Below are positions 40,610 through 49,581 of a stretch of 64,000 nt of DNA, piece by piece. How positions within the stretch are numbered: the first letter of the stretch is position 1; every line of letters starts with the position of its first letter. The stretch is from Ruminococcus albus AD2013. GTDB lineage: Bacteria > Bacillota > Clostridia > Oscillospirales > Ruminococcaceae. Under the pieces are notes generated by a model. The model saw only the letters and a program-made list of their open reading frames with translations. It had not been told where the DNA came from and ran no database searches. Both the position numbers and the translations under genes were made by a program. The DNA is taken from assembly GCF_000526775.1 (NCBI RefSeq), contig NZ_JAGS01000001.1, positions 1,736,001 through 1,800,000 on the forward strand, in the 5' to 3' direction.

Positions 40610-43030
40610 TCACTTAACCGTTACCCTGAAAGCTCTGGCATTTATGTTGCTTATATCCCACTTGCCGTTTACCTTGGCGCAAACGACCATTTCATAGGTA
40701 CTTCCTGGTCTGAGCTTGGGTGACGTAAAGATAACATTATCAGTGTAAGCCTGAACTTTCCACTTGCCGCCCAGCTTGACCGCAACGCCGTACTGTGTCG
40801 CGCCGCTGACAGGGTTCCATCTCAGCTGGAACTGGTGATAAACATCGTTGTATGCGATATAGTTTATAGATGGATAGCTGTCGCCAGTGGGAGTTACAGC
40901 GATCATATTTGAAAAATCATTGCTCCATTTGCCATTTGTCATCGCAATGACAGCAACTTTGTATTTGAATCCTGACAGAAGTCCTTTAAGTGTGTAAGAA
41001 TTGCCGCCAGTCTCCGCGATCTTCTGCCATTTGCCGTTTGAATAAACGCATACAGCGTATTTTTCAGCACCGGGAACAGCAGACCATGTAAGATCTGCCG
41101 AGCTGTCGCCCGGTACATATGAAACCGTTGGCTGAGATACGACCACAGCCTGTGGTCCGTTTATAACTGTACCGTCTGCCGCCGCAAAGAAATTATCTAC
41201 ATAGAAATTTGTGGCAGTCTTATCATCACTTACGTCTCCCTCTGTCTCCACATATACCAGAAGATTTTTGGCTCCGCTCGGTATCTTGTAGCTTGTATTC
41301 GCAAGCTGTGTCCACTCGCCATTTGAAACGTTCGCGGTATCGATCTTATCATAGTAAGTCTCACCGTCCGAACCCGTATACTGGAGTGTTAGATGGAATT
41401 TTGTGGAAGCTGCGCCTTCGTTATACTTTACGATAGCCGAGAAGCTGTAGCTCTCCCCTGCTTTGAATTTATAATTCAGGCTCTTGCCGACACCCTGCCA
41501 TGAAGATGAACGGTTTGTACAGTATACAGAACCTGTGCCCTCATAAGCTTCATCTGTACTTAAAGCAACTTTTGAGCCGCCTCTGTCCGAGCATCCGTCA
41601 AGCTTGCCCTCGAATGTATTCTTAAAAATATAAGTGTCTGTACCCGATGAATTTGCACCTGCACCGCCAAACTTCCACCAGTCGATATTCATAAGATATC
41701 CGTCGCCGCCGTTGAATACAAGGTAGAGGTCGTGCTCGCCTTCAGCACCCGATACATCGCAGGATACTTCTTTCCAGTTATGCCAGCCGCCTGTATCGCC
41801 GACGTTAAGTGTACCCACAACAGGTCCTGTCTTGCTGTCAAGGTGAAGTTCGATGTATCCGCCGTTTTCTGCAGAAGCAACGGAAGCCGTGAACTTATCA
41901 GCTCCTTCACCGAAGTCAACGCCTGCGACCTTTATGTAAGAACCTTTTTTGATATATCCCACATTTACGGAACCGTTATCGTCCTTTTCGGTCTTGACTC
42001 CTTCGCTCCAGCAGATAGTTTCAGCCTCTACTCTCTCAAAAGGATCCAAAGCTTCGAGCTGCTGAGGACCGCTGTTTGTTGGCTTCACAACAGGGATAGT
42101 ACCGTCAGCGTTGTATGTGAATTCCTCACAGGCAGCACTTCTGTTGAACGTACCTCCCCCCGGGAGACCGTTCTTGTGATAGAAAAAGTAAGAATGATCC
42201 TTATAGTCGATTATACCTCCATGAGTGGTGAAGCAGTTTGATCCCTGCTGTATCACGCCGCGGTATGTCCAGGGACCGGTAACGGAAGGACCTGTTGCAT
42301 AGCACTGGCTCTCTCCGCCGTAACCGTCAACAAAAGATGCCCACACAAGATAGTAAAGGTTATTACGCTTGTATATCCAGGGGCCTTCACCGTAGGAAGT
42401 GCTTCTTTCACTGCTGTAACCAAACTGCTGTGTGTTCATATCGAACTGCTTGATCTGACCATCCAGCGTTACCATATCTTCTTTCAGCTTTACATAGTAG
42501 CATTTCGGGTTGCCGAACATCAGCCACGCCTGACCGTCATCATCTATGATAACAGTCGGGTCGATATAATCCCAGTTAGGACCGCACAGCGGTTTCCCCA
42601 AAGGATCTCTGTATGGGCCTTCGGGTGAATCTGCAACTGCAACACCGATAGCTCGTCCTCCGCCGCTCTTGTTGGTAGTGGTGAAATAGAAATAGTACTT
42701 GCCGTTGCGCTCGATACACTGTGAAGCCCATGCGTCGTTCTTGTTGCACCACGAGAACGAAGTATCCTCAAGTATCCTGCCGTGGTCTGTCCAGTTCTTC
42801 ATATCCTTTGTGGAGAAGCACTGCCAGCCTGTCATGTAGTAGAAATCATTGTTGCCTTCGCGGTCACAGCCTGTAAATACATACAGCTCATCGCCGATAA
42901 CGACAGGCGCGGGATCAGGTGTGAAAGATGTCTGCACGATCGGATTGTCTGCCTGCGCAATGATAGTTGCCGATGTGCATAGAGCAGCTGTCAATGCAGC
43001 TTTCGTAACTGCTGAAAAAAACTTTTTCAT
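40610..43030 (-). CDS. GH43-CBM6-CBM22 enzyme with FN3 and CBM37-like C-terminal modules
   Basis: 806 residues, secreted (signal peptide about 1-27). The GH43 propeller (about 30-330) has the acids in TPDPAPVV, DYIDPTVII and SYGEGPWIY. A CBM6-like module follows (about 335-465, FERVEAET ... YLMNIDWWKF), then a CBM22-like module (about 475-625), an FN3-like domain (about 635-715, PGAEKYAVCVYSNGKW) and the CBM37-like terminal module (about 715-806, DVYHQFQLRW, VNGKWDISN). It has no dockerin. Likely an arabinoxylan arabinofuranohydrolase or beta-xylosidase; the exact bond is not determined. Divergent from a second GH43 gene at 43595. Confidence 0.9.
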   Translation of the reverse strand: MKKFFSAVTKAALTAALCTSATIIAQADNPIVQTSFTPDPAPVVIGDELYVFTGCDREGNNDFYYMTGWQCFSTKDMKNWTDHGRILEDTSFSWCNKNDAWASQCIERNGKYYFYFTTTNKSGGGRAIGVAVADSPEGPYRDPLGKPLCGPNWDYIDPTVIIDDDGQAWLMFGNPKCYYVKLKEDMVTLDGQIKQFDMNTQQFGYSSERSTSYGEGPWIYKRNNLYYLVWASFVDGYGGESQCYATGPSVTGPWTYRGVIQQGSNCFTTHGGIIDYKDHSYFFYHKNGLPGGGTFNRSAACEEFTYNADGTIPVVKPTNSGPQQLEALDPFERVEAETICWSEGVKTEKDDNGSVNVGYIKKGSYIKVAGVDFGEGADKFTASVASAENGGYIELHLDSKTGPVVGTLNVGDTGGWHNWKEVSCDVSGAEGEHDLYLVFNGGDGYLMNIDWWKFGGAGANSSGTDTYIFKNTFEGKLDGCSDRGGSKVALSTDEAYEGTGSVYCTNRSSSWQGVGKSLNYKFKAGESYSFSAIVKYNEGAASTKFHLTLQYTGSDGETYYDKIDTANVSNGEWTQLANTSYKIPSGAKNLLVYVETEGDVSDDKTATNFYVDNFFAAADGTVINGPQAVVVSQPTVSYVPGDSSADLTWSAVPGAEKYAVCVYSNGKWQKIAETGGNSYTLKGLLSGFKYKVAVIAMTNGKWSNDFSNMIAVTPTGDSYPSINYIAYNDVYHQFQLRWNPVSGATQYGVAVKLGGKWKVQAYTDNVIFTSPKLRPGSTYEMVVCAKVNGKWDISNINARAFRVTVK

Positions 43031-43435
43031 ATCGATTCTCCTTTTATTTTTATTATATATCCCTTTTTCTGATCAGACTACAGATCATATCTTTTAATCA
43101 GTTACCATAATTTTCACACCATTATACTATCACGAAACTTGAACAATGTCAATCCAATTTCTTTAGAAATATGTGGGAAAAATGTAGAATTTATCAAAAA
43201 TATTAACTAAGATATCAAATATGAAAACAAAAATTTTTCTTGGTAGGGTAAATGGTTCATTGGCTTCTATTGCCACACCGCTATCGCGATCATGAACGCA
43301 AGTCCCCTGTTATATCTGTTTTAACAATGAAGATGTACATACATCATAGCGTTTATCGTTTTTAAAAATACTACATATTTCCAAAAATGTTCAACACAAA
43401 TCTTCATTTTTTCAACCAAATCTGCAAATCGTAGG

Positions 43436-43465
43436 TTGAAATTAACATAGGGATTGTTGTACAAT
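43436..43465 (+). promoter_or_regulatory. Probable promoter of the CBM22-dockerin-GH43 gene
   Basis: TTGAAA, 18-bp spacer, TACAAT. Confidence 0.55.
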
Positions 43466-43496
43466 ATGGTTAGAATATATAACTATATGTTATTTT

Positions 43497-43540
43497 AGCC
43501 TATTCTTTTTTAATTAGCCTATTCTTTTTTAGCCTATTCT
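43497..43540 (+). repeat. Three direct repeats of AGCCTATTCT in the GH43 leader
   Basis: AGCCTATTCT occurs at 43497, 43516 and 43531, the first two followed by T runs. They lie between promoter and start codon. Confidence 0.75.
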
Positions 43541-43594
43541 ATATCATACGTTAATCAACAATTATGGTCTTTTTAAGGAGATGGTCAGATTATT

Positions 43595-45922
43595 ATGAAA
43601 AAACATAAGAAGATCCTGGCAGTATTGATGGCACTGAGCTGTTTTTCAGCAGCTGTACCGCAATATACTGTCCCTGTCACCACGCAGGCCGCTGTCTATG
43701 ACCAGCCCAATACCTACGGCTGGTACTTCAATTTCGGATTTGAAGGCACGACTGACGGATTCTCGGCAAGAGGTTCCGCAAGCATAGCTTCAAGCAGCGA
43801 TACTGCATTCGTTGGCAGCAGCTCACTTTATGTATCTAACAGAACGAGTGCCTGGCAAGGAGCTTCCTACAAGCTTGGCAGTAACTTCAAGGCAGGTACA
43901 GAGTACAGCTTCAGTGCTATAGTTTCCTATCTGGATGGATATGACACTGATACGTTCCATTTAACACTTCAGTATGACGGTTCCGATGGCACAACTTATT
44001 ACGATAAGATCGCTACAGAAACAGTCACCAAGGGTCAGTGGACACAGCTTGCAAACACAAACTACAAGCTTCCCTCCGGCGCATCAAATATGCAGATCTA
44101 TGTTGAGACTGACAGCTCTACTACTTCATTCTACATTGACGAAGTTATCGGTGCGGTAGCAGGCACAGGCATACTCGGACCAGAAGGCGGTTCCAGCAGT
44201 TCAGGCAGTTCCGGTAAGACCGGTAAAGGCGGAATGCTCCTGGGCGACATCAACTTTGACGGCGATATCGATGCAATGGATATTGTTCTTTCAGAGCGTG
44301 GTATGCTGAGAGGATTCGATGATAAGAATGCCGAAAAAGCTGCCGATGTTGATCAGAGCGGCGTTTTTGAAAACGAGGATGTTGATCTCCTCAAGCAGTT
44401 CATCACTAATCGTATAACCGAATTCCCCGTCGCAGCAAAGGCTGTAGATGTATCGGCTATGGAAGCTAAATTCAAAAACATCAATATACGCAAGAGCTAT
44501 AAGTATGACGGAGAGAACAATCCTATTTCTACTACACGTTTCGGCGCTGACCCCGGCTGGATGGTTTACGACGGCAGACTTTATATCTACACAACTAACG
44601 ACGCATTTGAGACCAGATCTGACGGTCAGTATCAGGAAAACACCTATAACTCAGGTACCATCAACTGCCTGTCTACCGCAGATATGGTAAACTGGACAGA
44701 CCATGGTGCTATACCTATAGCTGCAAGAAACGGCAGAACTCAGAACGGCTGCTGTTCATGGGCAAGTGCTGCATGGGCTCCCGATGCCTGCTGGAAGATG
44801 ATCAACGGCAAGCCTAAGTTCTTCCTGTACTTCGCAAACAGCGGCGGCGGTATCGGCGTTGTAACTGCTGACAGCCCCACAGGTCCCTGGAGCGATCCTC
44901 TTGGTCATGCACTGCTTTCACACAACTCACCCAACTGCTCAAACGTTGAGTGGATGTTCGACCCCGGTGTATACTACGATGAGAATACAAATGAAGCTTA
45001 TCTCTTCTTCGGCGGCGGACGCAAGAACGGTGTTCCTGCAGCTACTCCCGGCACAGGCCGTGTTGTTAAGCTCGGAAATGATATGATCTCTCTTGCAGGC
45101 ACCCCCGTTTCCATGAATATCCCTTACCTCTTTGAAGACTCGAGCGTTATCAAGATCGGTGATACTTGGTATTATTCTTACTGCTCTAACTGGAACGTAG
45201 GAAACCAGACAATAAACGGAGTAAACTTCGGAAACGCAGACATTCTTTACATGACTTCCAAGACTCCTCTGGATGCAAATTCATGGAAGCTTTCAGGTAA
45301 TGTATTCAAGAACACAGGTTCACAGAGAATAGACAACGGCGGTAACAACCACCACTCTATCATCTACTTCAAGGGCAAGTACTATGTTGCTTACCACAGC
45401 CGTCAGTATGCTATCCGCAAGATCAAGGCTGAAAACATAAAGGTCTACAGCAGTAACGGACAGCTGTCAGCAGACGGTAACTATCGTTCAACTCAGATCA
45501 ATGAATGCACCTTCAGCAATGGCAAGCTCTCTTGCAGCGGTGATATGAAGGGCGTTTCTCAGATCGAATGGCTCAACCCCTACACAACCGTTCAGGCTGA
45601 AACAATGTCCAACCAGTCCGATGACGTTCAGGTAAACGGACTCAGAAATACTACTGTTTCCATGAAGTCAGGCAGCTGGCTCAAGGTTAGCGGCGTTAAC
45701 TTCAGCAAGGGCGTCAACACCATCACCATCAAGGGTTCAGGCAGCGGCACCGTTATCAAGGTCTGCACAGGCAGCCCCTCAGGCGATGTTATTGGCTATG
45801 TTGAACTCAACGGCTCTATGAGCGAAAACACTGTTGCAGCTATTAATTCCGTAAGCGGTCAGAAGGATCTGTACTTCGTAGCAAGCGGCAACGCAACACT
45901 CGACAGCTGGAGCATTGGTTAA
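43595..45922 (+). CDS. CBM22-dockerin-GH43-CBM6 enzyme
   Basis: 775 residues with the same order of modules as 14930-17134: signal peptide (about 1-33), CBM22-like (about 42-190), Ser/Gly linker, dockerin (about 210-270, loops DINFDGDIDAMD and DVDQSGVFENED), GH43 (about 290-640) and CBM6-like terminal module (about 655-775). GH43 acids lie in FGADPGWM, MFDPGVYY and LFEDSSVIK. Predicted arabinoxylan-acting exo- or debranching enzyme. Its CBM22 is very close in sequence to that of the CE1 protein at 59295, suggesting module exchange. The second dockerin half has NED in place of the usual DDD-type loop end, a mild deviation. Confidence 0.91.
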   Translation: MKKHKKILAVLMALSCFSAAVPQYTVPVTTQAAVYDQPNTYGWYFNFGFEGTTDGFSARGSASIASSSDTAFVGSSSLYVSNRTSAWQGASYKLGSNFKAGTEYSFSAIVSYLDGYDTDTFHLTLQYDGSDGTTYYDKIATETVTKGQWTQLANTNYKLPSGASNMQIYVETDSSTTSFYIDEVIGAVAGTGILGPEGGSSSSGSSGKTGKGGMLLGDINFDGDIDAMDIVLSERGMLRGFDDKNAEKAADVDQSGVFENEDVDLLKQFITNRITEFPVAAKAVDVSAMEAKFKNINIRKSYKYDGENNPISTTRFGADPGWMVYDGRLYIYTTNDAFETRSDGQYQENTYNSGTINCLSTADMVNWTDHGAIPIAARNGRTQNGCCSWASAAWAPDACWKMINGKPKFFLYFANSGGGIGVVTADSPTGPWSDPLGHALLSHNSPNCSNVEWMFDPGVYYDENTNEAYLFFGGGRKNGVPAATPGTGRVVKLGNDMISLAGTPVSMNIPYLFEDSSVIKIGDTWYYSYCSNWNVGNQTINGVNFGNADILYMTSKTPLDANSWKLSGNVFKNTGSQRIDNGGNNHHSIIYFKGKYYVAYHSRQYAIRKIKAENIKVYSSNGQLSADGNYRSTQINECTFSNGKLSCSGDMKGVSQIEWLNPYTTVQAETMSNQSDDVQVNGLRNTTVSMKSGSWLKVSGVNFSKGVNTITIKGSGSGTVIKVCTGSPSGDVIGYVELNGSMSENTVAAINSVSGQKDLYFVASGNATLDSWSIG

Positions 45923-46111
45923 TACACCAAAAACTCATAGCTGATCATAACAGCACTTTTAAAGGGGGGTGTTGCAATCGCAGCACCCTCTAACCATATC
46001 CGAACATCAGAGTAAAAAAACATATTTACTGGTGAAATAAGCTGTTTCAGTGCGCACACCCCCAAGCCCTCTTCAAAAAAGAGGACTCTGGGGTGTAATG
46101 TTCTGCTGGTT

Positions 46112-47650
46112 TTATGCTGATTTCAGTTCAAAAAGAGAAATTCCAAGTCGGTTTTCTGAGATCTTAGCAAAAAGCTTCTTTATGTTGTATGCAAGTCCCA
46201 GCAAAAGGAACTCAGTTCTGATGTTGTTTTTTCCCCTGCACAGGAATCTTCTGAAGCCATGATCCTGTTTCAGTACTCCGAATACGCCTTCAGCCTGTAT
46301 GCTTCGGTTCATTCTGAGCTGTTTTCCGAATTCGGTCGTTATATTTTCCAGGCTTTCTGTTCTCAGTTCTTTGAACTTATGCGATATAGACAGCGTCTTG
46401 TTTCCTTTTGCTTTTGTACAGTTCTGTTTGTAGGGACAACCTTCGCAGCTTTCACATCTGTACATAGCTTTTTCGGAAACGAATCCCGTCTTGCTTTTTT
46501 CGTGTTTAGTCCCGACTCTCCAAAGTATCCTGCCGGCTTTGCATACGAAAATATCGCCCATTTCGTGGTATTCCATATTCTCGGGTCTGCCGTATTTTGT
46601 ACGATAATTCCGCTTTTTGCTCTGCTCATAATTTACGGGTTTTATGTATGAGGTCATGTTATGTGATCTGAGATAAAGATAGTTCTCCTCGCTCTCATAT
46701 CCTGCATCGCAGATGATGTTTTTCAATACAAACAACTCCAGATCGTTGAGCTTTGACAGAAACGGGATCAGCGTATTTACATCGCTCCGTTCGCTTGAAA
46801 CGTCTATACCTACAATATACTCGCCTTCCACCGCTGCCTGTATGTTGTATCCGGGTTTCAGCTGACCGTTTCTCATATGGTCTTCCTTCATGTGCATGAA
46901 TGTTGCATCGGTATCTGTCTTTGAAAAGCTGTTTCTTCCGTCAAAAAGGCTGTTGTAATAGTCATACTGTGCCATTTTATCGCGATATCCTTCCAGCTTT
47001 TCAAGTGCTTTCTGATATACTGATTTATGATGTCCTTTTCCGTAAACTCGTTCAATACCGAATTTTATCATAAGAGATGACAGGGTCGAGATCATATCCG
47101 ATACTCCTGTATTTTCGGGGAATCTCACACCATAAGCATAATTTATCTCATCAAGTATCTCAGGCAGTTTTACTCGCAGTTTCTGTTCGTTTTTTGAGAC
47201 CGCCTTTTTCCAGACGAATGTATATCTGTTTGCATTAGCTTCGATCTTGGTGCCATCAATGAACAGGTTCTCGCCGCTTATCTCTTTCATATTCAAAAGA
47301 TACTTTACAACAGCGTAAAACACACGCTCGATCTGTTCTCCCATTTTCTGACGAAATCGTGAGATAGTGCTGTGATCCGGAGCTCCAAAGCCATCGAGAA
47401 GCCACATGAAATGGATATCCCTTTTGCAGAACTGTTCGATCTTACGGCTTGAAAAAGAGTCGTTCATGTAGCCATAGATGAATATCTTCATCATGATATC
47501 CTCGGGTATGGCACCATTCCACTTGCTTACAATAGTGTATTCTTCTTTTTGATAGATCTCATCTATAACATTGCTCAATACTCTGACAGGTGAGCTTTCT
47601 TCGATGTAGATCTCATAATTCATGTTAAGACGCACTTGACAATTTCTCAT
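46112..47650 (-). CDS. IS1182-family transposase, copy 1
   Basis: 512 residues from the ATG at 47650 (a weak AAAGGA upstream; a start at MNYEIYIEE 27 bases later is also possible). An N-terminal DUF772-type domain (FGAPDHSTISRFRQKMGE) is followed by a DDE nuclease: first Asp in LFIDGTKIEANANRY, second in VGIDVSSERSDVNT, Glu in the QAEGVFGVLKQDHGFRRF region. A Cys-rich CESCEGCPYKQNC segment lies before the last part, as in this family. The open frame extends upstream into flanking DNA without a better start. The gene looks intact. Confidence 0.9.
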   Translation of the reverse strand: MRNCQVRLNMNYEIYIEESSPVRVLSNVIDEIYQKEEYTIVSKWNGAIPEDIMMKIFIYGYMNDSFSSRKIEQFCKRDIHFMWLLDGFGAPDHSTISRFRQKMGEQIERVFYAVVKYLLNMKEISGENLFIDGTKIEANANRYTFVWKKAVSKNEQKLRVKLPEILDEINYAYGVRFPENTGVSDMISTLSSLMIKFGIERVYGKGHHKSVYQKALEKLEGYRDKMAQYDYYNSLFDGRNSFSKTDTDATFMHMKEDHMRNGQLKPGYNIQAAVEGEYIVGIDVSSERSDVNTLIPFLSKLNDLELFVLKNIICDAGYESEENYLYLRSHNMTSYIKPVNYEQSKKRNYRTKYGRPENMEYHEMGDIFVCKAGRILWRVGTKHEKSKTGFVSEKAMYRCESCEGCPYKQNCTKAKGNKTLSISHKFKELRTESLENITTEFGKQLRMNRSIQAEGVFGVLKQDHGFRRFLCRGKNNIRTEFLLLGLAYNIKKLFAKISENRLGISLFELKSA

Positions 47651-47714
47651 TTTTGTGGTACAATCCTTTCGTTGGTTTGATGTTATATTTGCAATTACAT
47701 TATACCACAAAATG

Positions 47715-47752
47715 AGACGCCTGGCACTACCTTTTTGGTGTGTCAGGCGTCT
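47715..47752 (+). terminator. Hairpin/terminator inside IS copy 1
   Basis: Stem AGACGCCTGGCA / TGTCAGGCGTCT followed by TTTTTCTTT. It would stop transcription leaving the element; the same structure is in copy 2. Confidence 0.75.
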
Positions 47753-47921
47753 TTTTCTTTGTTGGGGCTGCAACAGCCCCTTTTGTTTTGGCAGAACAGT
47801 CTCAGGTGAAGTATTGTATTTCATACAGATCGCAATTGTTGGATAATTATCAAAAGTGTACATTAATATCGTATTCAATTATGTATAAGCCACGAAAGCA
47901 GGCGGAAATATGTCAAAAATA

Positions 47922-47950
47922 TTGACAAAAACTTTGCCGCGTGATATAAT
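47922..47950 (+). promoter_or_regulatory. Consensus promoter of the DUF285-type surface protein gene
   Basis: TTGACA, 17-bp spacer, TATAAT. Confidence 0.85.
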
Positions 47951-48007
47951 ATTCTATAATTTACTGATATATTATATATCCAACTTAATTTATCGGGAGG
48001 CTTAATT

Positions 48008-49399
48008 ATGCAGGCAAAAAAAATTTTAGCAGTTGTAATGTCATTATGTTTAACAGCAGGTGCAGTAAGCTATGGTGCGCCGATCATAACACAGAATATA
48101 ACCGCACAAGCCGCTGAGATCGAGGCAGATTGCTACTCTTTTAATGAGACAACAGGTGTGCTTACCCTCAAAGGAGAAATTGATCGTGATGCATTAAAGG
48201 ATTTCGGTTATGAATATGATGGAAAAGTAAAAACTGTTGTAGCGGAAAAAGGAACGATTCTTCCCCAGAACAGCAGTACGCTTTTTTTCTATTACAATAA
48301 CTGCACTTCGATAGATCTCTCAAAAGCTGATACCGGCAATGTGACCAATATGAGCTCCATGTTTTCCGAATGTTCTGCTCTGACAAAACTTGATATAAGC
48401 AGTTTTGATACAAGCAAGGTCACGAATATGGAGGATATGTTCTATCGTTGCAGCAGTCTTTCTTCCATTGATCTGAGTAGTTTTGATACAAGCAATGTAA
48501 CAAATATGTCCGCTATGTTCTATGGATGTAAAGGCCTGACCTCTATAGATCTGAAAAATTTTGATACAGGCAAAGTCACAAAGATGAGCGGTATGTTCCT
48601 GAACTGCAGTAAGCTTACCAGCATTGATGTAAGCGGTTTTGATACAAGTTCTGTTACAAATATGGGCAGTATGTTCTATGGATGCACAGGTCTGACAAGA
48701 CTTGATCTTAGCAGATTCAACACCTCCGGTGTTATATATATGTACAGTATGTTCAATGGCTGCAGCAATCTGAAAAAGATCGATCTGAGCGGATTTGATA
48801 CACGTAAAGTAGAGGAAATGTACGCTTTGTTCGCAGGATGTTCCAGCCTGACTTCCATTGACCTGAGCAGCTTTGATACAAGCAATGTAATATATATGAA
48901 TGATATGTTCACCCTTTGCGGAAAACTCAGCACTCTCACTCTCGGCAAAAACTTCAAAAAATTACCTGAGAATACTTATCTTCCCAATGGTGACGGCTGG
49001 GTAAATGTTAATGCTCCCAAAACCGTTGTCAGCGGCAACGGGAATTATGCGGTCATCGAAAACAATGGCAAGAACACCTATAAACGCCTTGGCACAGATA
49101 GCGAAGAGCCTGAAAACACCAACACATATCCCACGAACATCAAAGCCGCATACAGCGAGCAATATCACCAGGTTAGATTTACATGGGACAAGGTCGAGGG
49201 TGCGGACAGATACGGAATAGCTGTATACCTTGCAGGCAAGTGGAGGATACAGACACAGAATATAACCGCTACAGTTTACACTTCTCCCAAGAATCTCACT
49301 CCGGGAAAGAGCTACAAAGTCGCAGTCGCTGCAAGAGTAGGCGGCAGATGGGACACTATAAACGCTATCAAAAATGCTGTGACCGTTACCATAAAGTGA
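48008..49399 (+). CDS. Secreted DUF285-type (BspA-like) repeat protein with CBM37-like module
   Basis: 463 residues. Signal peptide about 1-33. Residues about 100-310 are nine or so 24-residue repeats of the form IDLS.FDTS.VTNM..MF..C..L, the DUF285/surface-LRR type known from bacterial and Mycoplasma surface proteins. After a short EPENTNT linker, the CBM37-like module (about 375-463) has EQYHQVRFTWDKVEGADRYG, GKWRIQ and VGGRWD. No enzyme motif. Probably an adhesive protein fixed to fibre or cell surface by its tail. First of four module-bearing genes between the two IS copies. Confidence 0.9.
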   Translation: MQAKKILAVVMSLCLTAGAVSYGAPIITQNITAQAAEIEADCYSFNETTGVLTLKGEIDRDALKDFGYEYDGKVKTVVAEKGTILPQNSSTLFFYYNNCTSIDLSKADTGNVTNMSSMFSECSALTKLDISSFDTSKVTNMEDMFYRCSSLSSIDLSSFDTSNVTNMSAMFYGCKGLTSIDLKNFDTGKVTKMSGMFLNCSKLTSIDVSGFDTSSVTNMGSMFYGCTGLTRLDLSRFNTSGVIYMYSMFNGCSNLKKIDLSGFDTRKVEEMYALFAGCSSLTSIDLSSFDTSNVIYMNDMFTLCGKLSTLTLGKNFKKLPENTYLPNGDGWVNVNAPKTVVSGNGNYAVIENNGKNTYKRLGTDSEEPENTNTYPTNIKAAYSEQYHQVRFTWDKVEGADRYGIAVYLAGKWRIQTQNITATVYTSPKNLTPGKSYKVAVAARVGGRWDTINAIKNAVTVTIK

Positions 49400-49458
49400 T
49401 GGACTGATATTCGTAAAAGTAAGTTATACTTTTTACCGTAAATAGCAACATAAGACAT

Positions 49459-49498
49459 AACGCCCTACGGATACATTTCGTATCCGTTAGGGCGTTTC
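49459..49498 (+). terminator. Terminator of the DUF285-type gene
   Basis: Stem AACGCCCTACGGATA / TATCCGTTAGGGCGTT. Confidence 0.85.
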
Positions 49499-49509
49499 AA
49501 ATTTCTCAT

Positions 49510-49550
49510 AAAAAACGGATAGCCATTTGATAATATCGGCTATCCGTTTT
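49510..49550 (-). terminator. Terminator of the DUF4832-type gene
   Basis: Stem AAAACGGATAGCC / GGCTATCCGTTTT, usable in both directions. Confidence 0.85.
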
Positions 49551-49581
49551 GCATCTTAAAAAATAAATTAATATCTGCCTA

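Larger units (their letters stand above)
43031..43594. other. Divergent intergenic region between two GH43 genes
   Basis: 564 bases. It holds the promoter at 43436 and a triple direct repeat for the rightward gene. A minus-strand TTGACA and TATAAT pair exists but is 20 bp apart, so the leftward promoter is uncertain. No gene seen. Confidence 0.6.
45964..47780 (-). mobile_element. IS1182-family insertion sequence, copy 1
   Basis: 1817 bp, defined by the limits of near-identity with copy 2 at 57133-58949. The ends are imperfect inverted repeats sharing GGGG, a variable base and TGTTGCA. It contains one transposase gene and a strong hairpin (47715-47752) just inside the right end. Target duplications could not be identified. 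Confidence 0.85.

Noticed and set aside
47715..47752. Hairpin as an independent small RNA
   Set aside because: It is part of both IS copies and is best read as an element-borne terminator.
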